DNA from: Treponema sp.
GTDB lineage: Bacteria > Spirochaetota > Spirochaetia > Treponematales > Treponemataceae
DNA length: 16,524 nt
Direction: 5' to 3'
Assembly (NCBI GenBank): GCA_024691265.1
Contig: JAILNT010000072.1
Location: 1-16,524 of the forward strand
Below the pieces are notes generated by a model, which had not been told where the DNA came from, searched no databases, and worked only from the letters and a program-made list of their open reading frames with translations. Shown here piece after piece: positions 1 to 7,899 of the stretch. Each line of letters begins with the position of its first letter. Positions within the stretch are counted from its first letter, which is position 1. A program made the position numbers and the translations under genes.

Positions 1-80
1 TAACCTAAATGATGATTACAACCTGATAATAAAAAAAGAAAAAGACAGGCTAAAACAACATACGATTTACGAATATTCAT
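1..80 (-). CDS. Lipoprotein, N-terminal fragment (gene runs off the window)
   Basis: Reading the minus strand from an ATG at 78-80 gives 26 codons with no stop before the window edge. The residues form a textbook bacterial lipoprotein signal: positive N-terminus (Arg4, Lys5), a hydrophobic core of about 12 residues (7-18) and the lipobox Leu18-Ser19-Gly20-Cys21, followed by Asn-His-His. Family knowledge predicts cleavage before Cys21 and lipid anchoring. The mature protein is not in view, so no function can be given. The gene diverges from pepF. It has no Shine-Dalgarno sequence but has a well-formed promoter whose -10 box ends 10 bases before the ATG, which supports this start. It is too short here to stand out as an open frame; the signal peptide and promoter together make it credible. 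Confidence 0.75.
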   Translation of the reverse strand, partial: MNIRKSYVVLACLFLFLLSGCNHHLG

Positions 81-90
81 AATGCAAAAA

Positions 91-119
91 ATTATAGCAG
101 AAACACTATCAAAATCCAA
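91..119 (-). promoter_or_regulatory. Sigma-70-type promoter of the lipoprotein gene
   Basis: On the minus strand, TTGGAT (114-119) and TATAAT (91-96) are separated by exactly 17 bases. Only 10 bases lie between the -10 box and the ATG at 80, so the expected transcript would have a leader of about 3 bases and no ribosome site. Confidence 0.65.
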
Positions 120-185
120 TAATAACAGACTAGCTTTTAGAACTTTAATTAAAATATGAAAAATACAATACAAAACTCCTTCTTC

Positions 186-214
186 TTGTCCACATTCAAT
201 TGTTGATATATAAT
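186..214 (+). promoter_or_regulatory. Sigma-70-type promoter of pepF, predicted leaderless
   Basis: TTGTCC (186-191) and TATAAT (209-214) are separated by 17 bases. The ATG of pepF starts at 222, leaving 7 bases, so transcription should start at or within a base of the start codon. The sequence before the ATG is T-rich with no Shine-Dalgarno match. Confidence 0.65.
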
Positions 215-221
215 TTCTTTT

Positions 222-2015
222 ATGTCTAACATAATACCATCACGTAATGAGGTTCCTGAAAATGATAAATGGGACCTTTCTGCAATTTATAAATCAGAGG
301 AAGACTGGGAAAAAGCATTAAAGCAAGTTCCAGTTCTTTCAAAAAAAGTAGTTTCTTTCAAGGGTAAATTGGGAGAAAGCAAAGAAAAACTTCTTGAAGC
401 CTTAAAGGCAAGTGAAGCATTTGATAGAAATCTTGAAGACGTATATCATTATGCAAGCCTTCTAACAGCAGCAGACCAGGGCGATTCTAAAGCACAGGAA
501 AAAGAAAAACGTGTAATGATGGCATACACTGCTGCATCAGAAGAACAAAGCTTTATTATGCCTGAACTTATGGCAATTCCTGATAATAAAATAAACGAAT
601 GGTTAAAAGACAAGGCTTTTGATGATTATAGAGTATATATTCAAAAAGCACTTCATTCAAAAGAACATATATTAAGTGAAAAAGAAGAAAGAATATTAAG
701 CCTTTCAGGCGAATCAAGTCAAACAGCACAAAATACCTTCTCACTCCTTAATGACGTTGATATGTTTTTCGGAAGCGTAAACGTAAATGGAGAAGAAAAA
801 CCTATAACACATGCAACTTACGGTACACTTATCGCAAATAGTGACAGGAACGTAAGAAAAGAAACATATCAAAAGTTCTATAAAGTATACGAACAAAATG
901 CTAACACCTTAACATCTTTGTATACAGGTTCTATAAATAAAGATATCTTCTATGCAAGAGCAAGAGGTTATAAATCTTCATTGGATTCAGCCTTATTTGA
1001 TTTGAACGTACCTGAAAGCGTTTATAGAAATCTTATTGATACTGTTCATAAAAATCTTGATACATTACACCGCTATTATGCATTAAGAAAAAGAGTATTA
1101 GGAGTTTCAGAACTTCGTCATTATGATGTTTATGTTCCTTTAGTAGCATCTGTAAAAACTCACACAACTTATGAAGAAGCCGTAGAAATTTGTCGTAAAG
1201 CCCTTGCTCCTTTAGGAAAAGAATATACAGATACACTTTGTAATGGTCTTTTGCATGGTTGGGCTGACCGCTATGAAAACAAAGGAAAAACAAGCGGAGC
1301 ATTTTCTTCCGGTTGCTATAATGGCTATCCTTATATTCTTTTGAACTATCAGGAAGATAATCTTAGAGATGTTTACACCATGGCACATGAGGGCGGACAC
1401 TCAATGCATTCATGGTTTTCTGTAAGAAATAATCCATTTATGAGTTATAGTTATTCATTATTTGAAGCTGAAGTTGCCTCTACATTTAATGAAGAACTTG
1501 TATTTGAGTATCTTCTAAAAAATGCAAAAGATGCCGAAATGAAGAAATATCTTCTTTCAAAAAGAGCAGATGAAATTCTTGCAACCTTGCATAGACAAAC
1601 TATGTTTGCAGAATTTGAACTTCAGGCTCATGAAGAAATGGAAAATGGACATCCGTTAAGTACTGAAAATATAAGAAAGTTGTATAGAAACCTTCTTGAA
1701 CTGTATTTTGGAAAAGATATGGTCTTTGAAGAAAACAGTGATTTGGAAGGACTACGTATTCCACACTTCTACAACCAATTCTATGTATATCAGTATGCAA
1801 CAGGAATCTCAGCTTCTCTTGCACTTGCAAAAAGAGTAACAACTGGAGGAGAAAAAGAACTTAATGATTATTTCAATTTCTTGAAATCAGGTGGTTCTCG
1901 TTATCCAATAGAAGCCCTTCGTGTTGGAGGAGTTGATATGGAAAGTACAGAACCTGTACAGGCTGCTCTTGATACATTTAAATCTATCATAGAACAGTTA
2001 GAAAAAGAACTCTAA
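222..2015 (+). CDS. pepF: Oligoendopeptidase F (M3 family zinc metallopeptidase)
   Basis: A cytoplasmic peptidase that cuts short peptides, probably feeding amino-acid recycling or catabolism. The 597-residue protein has the usual PepF length. Its zinc site is clear: HEGGH at residues 389-393 (two His ligands and the catalytic Glu390), with Glu417 in the FEAEVASTFNE segment as the likely third ligand. The N-terminal helical domain opens with the family-typical segment around Trp17-Asp18-Leu19-Ser20. There is no signal peptide. The start at 222 is the natural one for the family and lies 7 bases after a good -10 box, without a ribosome site, so the mRNA may be leaderless. The next gene follows after 24 bases on the same strand and is probably co-transcribed. 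Family assignment is firm; the peptide substrate is not known. Confidence 0.95.
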   Translation: MSNIIPSRNEVPENDKWDLSAIYKSEEDWEKALKQVPVLSKKVVSFKGKLGESKEKLLEALKASEAFDRNLEDVYHYASLLTAADQGDSKAQEKEKRVMMAYTAASEEQSFIMPELMAIPDNKINEWLKDKAFDDYRVYIQKALHSKEHILSEKEERILSLSGESSQTAQNTFSLLNDVDMFFGSVNVNGEEKPITHATYGTLIANSDRNVRKETYQKFYKVYEQNANTLTSLYTGSINKDIFYARARGYKSSLDSALFDLNVPESVYRNLIDTVHKNLDTLHRYYALRKRVLGVSELRHYDVYVPLVASVKTHTTYEEAVEICRKALAPLGKEYTDTLCNGLLHGWADRYENKGKTSGAFSSGCYNGYPYILLNYQEDNLRDVYTMAHEGGHSMHSWFSVRNNPFMSYSYSLFEAEVASTFNEELVFEYLLKNAKDAEMKKYLLSKRADEILATLHRQTMFAEFELQAHEEMENGHPLSTENIRKLYRNLLELYFGKDMVFEENSDLEGLRIPHFYNQFYVYQYATGISASLALAKRVTTGGEKELNDYFNFLKSGGSRYPIEALRVGGVDMESTEPVQAALDTFKSIIEQLEKEL

Positions 2016-2039
2016 TACTAAGTATATAGGAACCTCTCA

Positions 2040-2969
2040 ATGACAGCACAAATCTCAGATTTTATAAAATGTCCAAAAATCGACACTCATAATCATTTGA
2101 ATCTAGGAATGCGTTATGCATCTTACGCACCTTGGGCAGGTTTCTATATACCAAACTTTCCAAGAAAATTAAATGGCCTTGAAGATATGCATGAAAATAT
2201 CATCGTAGAATACACAAGACCAAGATGCAAAACATCTAAAGATGTACAAGATTTATTAACACTTTCAATTCAAGATGCAATAATTGATAACGTAAAAATA
2301 CTTGAAGGAAGCGTTGATATTGGCTTTATACATAAATGTGGAAGCGTAGAAAATTTTCTTACCCTCGTTACAAATATAAAAAGCAAATTTGAAGGTAAGA
2401 TTAATTTTAGACCAGAATTAGGACTTGGAAAAACATTTAATTTTACAAAAATACAACAATGGTCACCTCTTCTTATCGAATCAGGTTTATTCAAAAGTAT
2501 TGATTTATACGGACCTGAAGTAGATGATAATATTGAAAATTTCAAAAGCATATATGAACTTGCAGGCAAAAACGGCTTAAAGAAAAAAGCACATATAGGA
2601 GAATTTTCAGATGCAAAATCTGTAAAAAATCTTATTGAAATATTAGAGCTTGATGAAGTTCAGCATGGTATAGGAGCCGCTCAAGATAAAGAAGTTCTTT
2701 CATTCTTAAGGGATAACAAAATTAAATTAAACATATGTCCTGAAAGCAACATAATGTTAGGAGCAGTTCCTTCTTACAAAGAACACCCTATAAGAAAAAT
2801 AATCGATGCCGGAGTTTCTGTCACAATAGGAACAGACGACCTTCTAATGTTTAATAAATCTATAAGCGAACAATGCGTAGAACTTGTAAATGCAGGACTT
2901 TTTACAATAGAAGAAATAAAATTATTCCTGAATAAAACTCTAGAAGACCTTGAAAAAGAGATTCAATAA
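2040..2969 (+). CDS. Adenosine deaminase-family amidohydrolase
   Basis: A zinc-dependent deaminase, probably acting on adenosine or a related purine in salvage. All active-site positions are present: His17 and His19 (HNH), His185 and Glu188 in HIGE, His209 in QHG, and Asp266-Asp267 in GTDD. The spacings His185-Glu188 (3), Glu188-His209 (21) and His209-Asp266 (57) equal those of mouse adenosine deaminase (His214, Glu217, His238, Asp295). A CPESN motif (233-237) is also typical. The protein is 309 residues, about 30 shorter than usual, the loss falling between the first His pair and His185 where substrate-binding elements lie. That region is divergent, so the exact substrate is open (adenosine, a modified adenosine or another amino-purine). 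A modest ribosome site, AGGAA, lies 7 bases before the ATG. It follows pepF by 24 bases and ends at a strong hairpin. Confidence 0.85.
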   Translation: MTAQISDFIKCPKIDTHNHLNLGMRYASYAPWAGFYIPNFPRKLNGLEDMHENIIVEYTRPRCKTSKDVQDLLTLSIQDAIIDNVKILEGSVDIGFIHKCGSVENFLTLVTNIKSKFEGKINFRPELGLGKTFNFTKIQQWSPLLIESGLFKSIDLYGPEVDDNIENFKSIYELAGKNGLKKKAHIGEFSDAKSVKNLIEILELDEVQHGIGAAQDKEVLSFLRDNKIKLNICPESNIMLGAVPSYKEHPIRKIIDAGVSVTIGTDDLLMFNKSISEQCVELVNAGLFTIEEIKLFLNKTLEDLEKEIQ

Positions 2970-2977
2970 TAAATTAT

Positions 2978-3011
2978 ACACTACTAAAATTAAATCCAAT
3001 TTTAGTAGTGT
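2978..3011. terminator. Bidirectional terminator between converging genes
   Basis: A perfect 14-bp inverted repeat (2978-2991 with 2998-3011) encloses a 6-base loop. It lies between the stop of the deaminase gene (+) and the stop of mnmG (-). Flanks are T-rich in either reading direction, though without a long pure T-run. The position and perfect stem make a shared transcription terminator the best reading. Confidence 0.8.
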
Positions 3012-3035
3012 TAATATCATTCTTTACTTTATTTT

Positions 3036-5081
3036 TTAATGGAGATAAACCATAAGCAGCATTATATCGCTGTTTCTTATACCAGAAATACGACTTGCCT
3101 GACCTAATGTTAAAGGTCTAACCTTTTCAAGCTTCATACGGCTTTCCGCAGAAAGAGATGCAATTTTTCCATAATCGAAATTTACAGGTATACGGGCATT
3201 TTCCATTCTATGCATTTTTGAAATACGAGCGTCCTGTTTTTCAATATAATATCTATATTTGAAATCTTCCTGAGCAAGAGACCATACTAAATCAGAATAG
3301 CCTGGATTTTCAGCATTTGATTTTTTAGAAAGTAAAGCAATAGCTTCTTCTACCTGAGCATACTTCTTGTTCATATTATCCATCTGACTAGAAGTTTTTA
3401 ATCCAGCAGCAAAAGCCTTAGGAGAAAGACGTCTATCAGCAGTATCATGACGAAGCTTTAATCGATACTCTGCACGGGCTGTAAACATTCTGTAAGGCTC
3501 TTTAGTACCTAATGTTACAAGGTCATCTACTAAAACTCCAATATAGGCTTCATCTCGACCTAATATCATAGGTTCCCATTTTGGTATTACGTGGAAATTT
3601 GTAAAGCCAGCTGCTTTCTGAACAGAATCCAATGCATCGGAAAGAGCTTTAGTTTCTTTCATGGAAATTTCAGCGAAAGCTTTTATTTCATCTTCTGTCA
3701 AATTAGGTTTATTCTGGAAATGACCTTGTTCACAAGAAGATGGAGTTTGTCCCATATTACCATTTGGAATACAAAGAGGACCGCACTGTTCCTTATGAGC
3801 ACGAGCATAATAACCGGCATTAATACCAGCTATCATACCTTGTCCGGCTGCCTCTTCATAACCTGAAGTTCCATTTATCTGACCTGCATTAAAAAGTCCT
3901 GCAACACGTTTTGTTTCAAGAGAAGGATAAAGCTGAGTAGGCTCTACGTAATCGTACTCTACAGCATAACCTGGGCGACTAACAACACAGTTTTCAAAGC
4001 CTGGTAAAGTACGAAGAAAAGCATCTTGCACTTCTTCAGGTAAAGAAGAAGAAAGACCATTCAAGTAAATCTCATCTGTTAAAAGACTTTCTGGTTCTAC
4101 GAAAAGCTGATGTCTGTCTCTTTCAACAAATCTCATAACCTTATCTTCAATAGATGGACAATAACGAGGTCCGACTCCATGAATTTTTCCACTATATAAT
4201 GGAGAACGATTTATATTTGCCCTGATGATTTTATGAGTTTCTTCATTTGTGTAAACTAAATGGCATGGAACTAAAGGACGATTAACTTTCTCATCATCAA
4301 AACTGAATGGGACAACCATTTCATCACCCGGCTGACATTCAAGTTTTGAAAAATCAATTGTATGCCTTAATATTCTAGGAGGTGTACCAGTCTTTAATCT
4401 TCCTGTTGTAAAGCCCAACCTCTGTAAACTTTGTGTAAGGCCAAAAGCTCCGCTTTCTCCAAGACGACCACAAGGAGCATCGTATTCACCAATAAAAATG
4501 CGTCCTCCCAAGAAAGTACCTGTGGTAAGAATTACTGCACGAACAGGAATTATTCTTCCTCTTTCAGTAACAATACCTATTACTTTTTGCCGCATTTTAG
4601 AATCAGATTTTCCTCTGTATTCTCCTGGAATTGTTCCTTTTTCTGCACTGCTATCACTTTCAGGAGGAAGAGGAGTATCACTTTCAGTTGTAAGGATATC
4701 TATTACAGTATCCATTAATGTGCTTAGATTAGGAGTTGTCTCTAATGTCTGACGAGCAATATTTGAATATACAATCTTGTCAGCCTGGCTTCTTGGAGAT
4801 TGAACAGCAGGGCCACGACTCTTATTGAGCATTCTGAACTGAATCATTGAGCGGTCAATAATTTTTCCCATTTCACCGCCCAAAGCATCTATTTCACGTA
4901 CAATATTTCCTTTTGCAATTCCTCCAATAGAAGGATTACAAGACATACGTCCTATTGAATCTACAGTTTGTGTTACAAGCACAGTCTTGAGTCCCATTCT
5001 GGCACAAGCAAGACTTGCTTCTATTCCTGCATGACCGCCACCTACGACAGCAACATCGAATGAATCATAAAATCCTGACAT
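3036..5081 (-). CDS. mnmG: tRNA uridine-5-carboxymethylaminomethyl modification enzyme MnmG (GidA)
   Basis: With MnmE it builds the cmnm5 group on wobble uridine-34 of certain tRNAs, using FAD, in the cytoplasm. Recognised by the FAD-binding GGGHAG (14-19), CNPSIGG (48-54), the TGTFLGG segment (187-193), CGRLGESGAFGL (204-215), the NGTSGYEEAAGQG segment (403-415) and ILGRDEAYIG (506-515). It is 681 residues, versus about 620-630 usually. Two stretches look inserted: about 133-165, a polar Ser/Pro/Glu-rich loop, and about 430-500, which carries Cys433, Cys437, Cys450 and His454. The C-terminal helical domain looks shortened. The last residues (MLLMVYLH) match the normal family end, so the gene is complete. 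It lies 73 bases after the chemoreceptor gene on the same strand but has its own strong promoter whose -10 box ends 8 bases before the ATG, with no ribosome site. Confidence 0.95.
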   Translation of the reverse strand: MSGFYDSFDVAVVGGGHAGIEASLACARMGLKTVLVTQTVDSIGRMSCNPSIGGIAKGNIVREIDALGGEMGKIIDRSMIQFRMLNKSRGPAVQSPRSQADKIVYSNIARQTLETTPNLSTLMDTVIDILTTESDTPLPPESDSSAEKGTIPGEYRGKSDSKMRQKVIGIVTERGRIIPVRAVILTTGTFLGGRIFIGEYDAPCGRLGESGAFGLTQSLQRLGFTTGRLKTGTPPRILRHTIDFSKLECQPGDEMVVPFSFDDEKVNRPLVPCHLVYTNEETHKIIRANINRSPLYSGKIHGVGPRYCPSIEDKVMRFVERDRHQLFVEPESLLTDEIYLNGLSSSLPEEVQDAFLRTLPGFENCVVSRPGYAVEYDYVEPTQLYPSLETKRVAGLFNAGQINGTSGYEEAAGQGMIAGINAGYYARAHKEQCGPLCIPNGNMGQTPSSCEQGHFQNKPNLTEDEIKAFAEISMKETKALSDALDSVQKAAGFTNFHVIPKWEPMILGRDEAYIGVLVDDLVTLGTKEPYRMFTARAEYRLKLRHDTADRRLSPKAFAAGLKTSSQMDNMNKKYAQVEEAIALLSKKSNAENPGYSDLVWSLAQEDFKYRYYIEKQDARISKMHRMENARIPVNFDYGKIASLSAESRMKLEKVRPLTLGQASRISGIRNSDIMLLMVYLH

Positions 5082-5089
5082 AAAGAGAA

Positions 5090-5118
5090 AGTATATTAAA
5101 ATCGATACTAATGTTCAA
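5090..5118 (-). promoter_or_regulatory. Sigma-70-type promoter of mnmG, predicted leaderless
   Basis: On the minus strand TTGAAC (5113-5118) and TATACT (5090-5095) are 17 bases apart. Eight bases separate the -10 box from the ATG ending at 5081. The bases before the ATG read TTCTCTTT, with no ribosome site, so a leaderless transcript is predicted. Confidence 0.7.
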
Positions 5119-5140
5119 TAATATAGACTTTTATATTATT
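5117..5140 (-). terminator. Weak hairpin after the chemoreceptor gene, overlapping the mnmG -35 box
   Basis: Nine-base arms (5117-5125 and 5132-5140) enclose a 6-base loop. All paired bases are A or T, and no T-run follows in the minus direction. It lies just after the chemoreceptor stop and shares two bases with the mnmG -35 hexamer. It could be a weak terminator, a regulatory palindrome or simply AT-rich sequence. Confidence 0.35.
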
Positions 5141-5154
5141 AAAAAGACTTGCTT

Positions 5155-7257
5155 TTATATCTTAAATTTACTAATTCCCTTTTCAAGCTTAGAGATAGAA
5201 TCCTGCAATTTTAATGAAATACCTAATATATCTTCAGAAACAGCAGTTAAGCTATTTCCAGCTTCCTTACTTTCAGCAATACTCTCCGAAACATTTTCAT
5301 TTGCATTATGCAATTCTGTACAAACGTTAGATGTTTTTACAGTACTGTTAGAAATAGTTTCTGCACTGTTTTTAACATTCTCACAACTATTCTTAATATT
5401 AGAAAGAGAAGAAAGTATTTCTTTTGCTTTTACTCCCTGATTTGCAGAAGCATTTTTTATTCCTGCAAAAGATGAAGATATTCCAGAAATACCAGAAATT
5501 GTATGTTCAAATGATTTTTCTACACCTTGCGATGATTCTGCAATCTCATCTATTTTCTTTTGAATAGCTTTTAATGATTCACTAGATGTTTTTGCCTGTA
5601 TTGAAGTTGTTTCAGCAAGTTTTCTTATTTCATCAGCAACAACAGCAAAACCAGAACCAGCCTCACCTGCATGAGCTGCTTCTATAGCTGCATTCATAGC
5701 GAGAAGATTTGTCTGACTTGCAACAGATGAAATAACTTTGTTCATTTCTACAAGAGATTTAGATTGTTCTTTTACAGTTAAAATTTCTTCGACAGAACCT
5801 TTTAATGCAACTTTATTTACAGAAGCCGAAGAAACAAGTTCATCTACAATTTTTGAAGTATCTTCTATATTACCATTTACATTTATAATATTTTGGACAA
5901 TCCATTCAATAGAGTCTGCCGACTGAGATATAAGAAGGTTTTGACCATCTATTTCAGACATAAGTTTATCTGTTTGTTCTACAATATCTTTTACAGCATT
6001 ATTTATTTCTACAACAGAATTACTTTGATTTTTTACCTGTAAAACTACATTTTCAATAGAAGAATTTGTAGTTTCACAAGATTCTTTTATTATTTTAGAT
6101 GAATCTGTAATATCATCAGAAACTGTTGATATAGCTCCAGAAGACTCTCTTATATTTCCAACAAGTTCTGTAACACCATCTGAAACTTTTCTAAAGCCAT
6201 CTGATAAAGAAGAAGCTTCTGTTGTTATAAAATCAGGAATTTTCTGAGTAAAATCCCCTGTTGCAAGATTCTGACATTTTTCCTTTAAAATTTTAAATGT
6301 GCTTGATAATTTTCTTGAAAATCCCATTGCCATAACAATTAAAATCATAAATAAAGCTAAAAGGATTAATATAATTCCATTTAAAGCCTTAAAAAAGGTA
6401 GCTGTAAAATCAGAAGTAGGTCCATCTATTACAATAAACCATGGAGTATCAGCTGCTTTCTCAACTGCATAGTATTTATGATTTGAAATAAAAGATTTTC
6501 TTGTGCCATCAAGATACTTATTAATATCCATACCAATATCTGAAAGACATTCATCTGTAAAATAAGAGTCTTTCATAATAGAATCTTTATTATTATGAGT
6601 TATATATTTTCCATCAGAAGATATGATATAAACATGTCCATTTTTAGAAATATGAATATCTTTCACAAGTTCTACAAAAGCATCAAGTGTTATATCAGCA
6701 CCTACACAGCCTAAAAAGTTTTTATTTTCTCCAACAACAGAATGAGAAATTGTTACACAAAGACTTCCTGTATTAAAATCTACATAAGGCTCTGTATAGA
6801 GGATTTTTCCAATATGTTTTTCAGATTCTTTGAACCAGCCACGTGAACTAGGCTCCCAATCATCAGGAGCTGTCCAATTTTCATTATTTATAAAAAAGCC
6901 ACCTTCAGAACGATTATGGCGAGAAATCTTTGTTGCATAATAAAGGAAAAATTTATTATCAGCCATGTCAGTTGTAAGACCTCTCAAGGTTGAAGTCAAA
7001 AATTTTTCATCATGACTTTCCTCTGCCATTTTTGAAAGATAATTAACATCTGCAACGTACTTATAAAGGATACTATTAATTTCCAGACTCAAATTATCCA
7101 TAAGATAAGAAGCTTCTGTACTTATATTTGTTCTTATAGTTTTTGTAATTAAAGATGAAAAGCCCAGGCATAAAAAGCCTGCAACTAATACTAAAGGAAT
7201 GAAAATACTTATAAAAATCTCTTTCGCCAATGATATATGCTTTTTTTGATACTTCAT
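5155..7257 (-). CDS. Methyl-accepting chemotaxis protein with periplasmic Cache sensor
   Basis: A 700-residue membrane chemoreceptor that would signal through CheA/CheW to the flagellar motor. A first membrane segment lies at about 13-37. A periplasmic double-Cache sensor (about 40-285) follows, with the Arg139-x-Trp141-Phe142 and TEPYVD (155-160) signatures. A second membrane segment (about 291-313) leads to a HAMP-like linker and a long coiled-coil signalling domain. The conserved hairpin tip is obvious (about 508-551, including NLLAMNAAIEAAHAGEAGSGF in two overlapping blocks). The Arg/Trp/aromatic pattern, with Asp188 in GADI, resembles amino-acid-binding Cache domains, so an amino-acid ligand is a reasonable guess. 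No C-terminal CheR-docking pentapeptide is seen. There is no ribosome site; a TATAAT ends 7 bases before the ATG. It reads divergently from the flavin reductase unit. Confidence 0.93.
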   Translation of the reverse strand: MKYQKKHISLAKEIFISIFIPLVLVAGFLCLGFSSLITKTIRTNISTEASYLMDNLSLEINSILYKYVADVNYLSKMAEESHDEKFLTSTLRGLTTDMADNKFFLYYATKISRHNRSEGGFFINNENWTAPDDWEPSSRGWFKESEKHIGKILYTEPYVDFNTGSLCVTISHSVVGENKNFLGCVGADITLDAFVELVKDIHISKNGHVYIISSDGKYITHNNKDSIMKDSYFTDECLSDIGMDINKYLDGTRKSFISNHKYYAVEKAADTPWFIVIDGPTSDFTATFFKALNGIILILLALFMILIVMAMGFSRKLSSTFKILKEKCQNLATGDFTQKIPDFITTEASSLSDGFRKVSDGVTELVGNIRESSGAISTVSDDITDSSKIIKESCETTNSSIENVVLQVKNQSNSVVEINNAVKDIVEQTDKLMSEIDGQNLLISQSADSIEWIVQNIINVNGNIEDTSKIVDELVSSASVNKVALKGSVEEILTVKEQSKSLVEMNKVISSVASQTNLLAMNAAIEAAHAGEAGSGFAVVADEIRKLAETTSIQAKTSSESLKAIQKKIDEIAESSQGVEKSFEHTISGISGISSSFAGIKNASANQGVKAKEILSSLSNIKNSCENVKNSAETISNSTVKTSNVCTELHNANENVSESIAESKEAGNSLTAVSEDILGISLKLQDSISKLEKGISKFKI

Positions 7258-7264
7258 ATTTTTA

Positions 7265-7292
7265 ATTATAATTCAATTATAGGATTTGTCGC
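7265..7292 (-). promoter_or_regulatory. Promoter of the chemoreceptor gene, predicted leaderless
   Basis: On the minus strand GCGACA (7287-7292, matching four of six consensus -35 bases) and TATAAT (7265-7270) are 16 bases apart; 7 bases then lead to the ATG. An A-tract of about 25 bases lies directly upstream of the -35 box and could act as an UP element. A second TATAAT at 7276-7281 is an alternative -10 with a worse -35. A sigma-28-type reading of the region gave a poorer match. Confidence 0.5.
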
Positions 7293-7326
7293 TTTTTTTT
7301 TATTTTTTTTATAAAAAATCTAGCAA

Positions 7327-7356
7327 TTGCAGTAATTCATAAATTAATGCTATTAT
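7327..7356 (+). promoter_or_regulatory. Promoter of the flavin reductase unit
   Basis: TTGCAG (7327-7332) and TATTAT (7351-7356) are 18 bases apart. Transcription should start near 7363, giving a leader of about 20 bases that contains AGGAG at 7371-7375, 9 bases before the ATG at 7385. Confidence 0.6.
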
Positions 7357-7384
7357 TGAACTTAAGCGACAGGAGTTTTTAAGA

Positions 7385-7891
7385 ATGAAAGAAATTAGAC
7401 CTGAGAATATAACTGATAATGTATTTAAACTCATAGGTAAAGATTATCTTGCTGTAACAGTAAAAGGCGAATCTAAGGTAAATGCGATGACTGCAAGCTG
7501 GGGTGGTTTAGGACAATTATGGAACAAACCGGTTGCAACAATATATTTACGTCCTTCAAGATATACTAAAGAGCTTATTGATAGTGGAGAAACTTTCAGT
7601 CTTTGTGTATTAAACAACAAGGCAAAAAATAGATATGATTATTTAGGTTCTCATTCAGGAAGAGATGAAGATAAAATGCTAATTTCTAAATTAAAAGTAA
7701 ATTTTATGAATGATACACCCTGGATTGATGACAGCAGACTGGTACTTTTTTGTAGAAAACTTTATTCTCAACCTTTAGATCCATTTGGTTTCTCTGATGA
7801 AAAAATATTAAAACAGAATTATCGTAATGATGATTTTCACACCATGTATATAGCCGAAATAACAAAAGTTCTTATAGATACAAAAAACTAG
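7385..7891 (+). CDS. Flavin reductase-like protein (FMN-binding split barrel)
   Basis: A 168-residue cytoplasmic protein of the flavin reductase-like fold, which binds FMN and in relatives reduces free flavin with NAD(P)H or serves as a redox partner. Recognised by the NAMTASWGG stretch (33-41), the following beta-strand with RPSRYT (56-61), and FSLCVLN (71-77), all at their usual positions in this fold. The SHSGRDEDK segment (89-97) is where relatives also contact the cofactor or a second subunit. The length is normal and there is no signal peptide. The ATG is preceded by a strong AGGAG site and a good promoter. A small unknown gene follows after 8 bases. The physiological electron donor and acceptor cannot be told from the sequence. 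Confidence 0.88.
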   Translation: MKEIRPENITDNVFKLIGKDYLAVTVKGESKVNAMTASWGGLGQLWNKPVATIYLRPSRYTKELIDSGETFSLCVLNNKAKNRYDYLGSHSGRDEDKMLISKLKVNFMNDTPWIDDSRLVLFCRKLYSQPLDPFGFSDEKILKQNYRNDDFHTMYIAEITKVLIDTKN

Positions 7892-7899
7892 AGGCTGTT

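Noticed and set aside
4431..4752. Plus-strand open frames inside mnmG
   Set aside because: They are antisense shadows with no ribosome site, promoter or recognisable protein features.
7293..7318. Sigma-28-type flagellar promoter for the chemoreceptor gene
   Set aside because: The best alignment around the A-tract and GCGACAAA matches the sigma-28 -10 consensus only partly, whereas a standard -10 box with plausible -35 is present.
7287..7371. GCGACA repeated in spacers (7287-7292 minus, 7366-7371 plus, 16507-16512 plus) as a regulatory motif
   Set aside because: A rough expectation from base composition is two to three copies in the window, and another copy occurs inside the adaptor gene (near 14895). 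The chemoreceptor copy is better explained as a -35 box.
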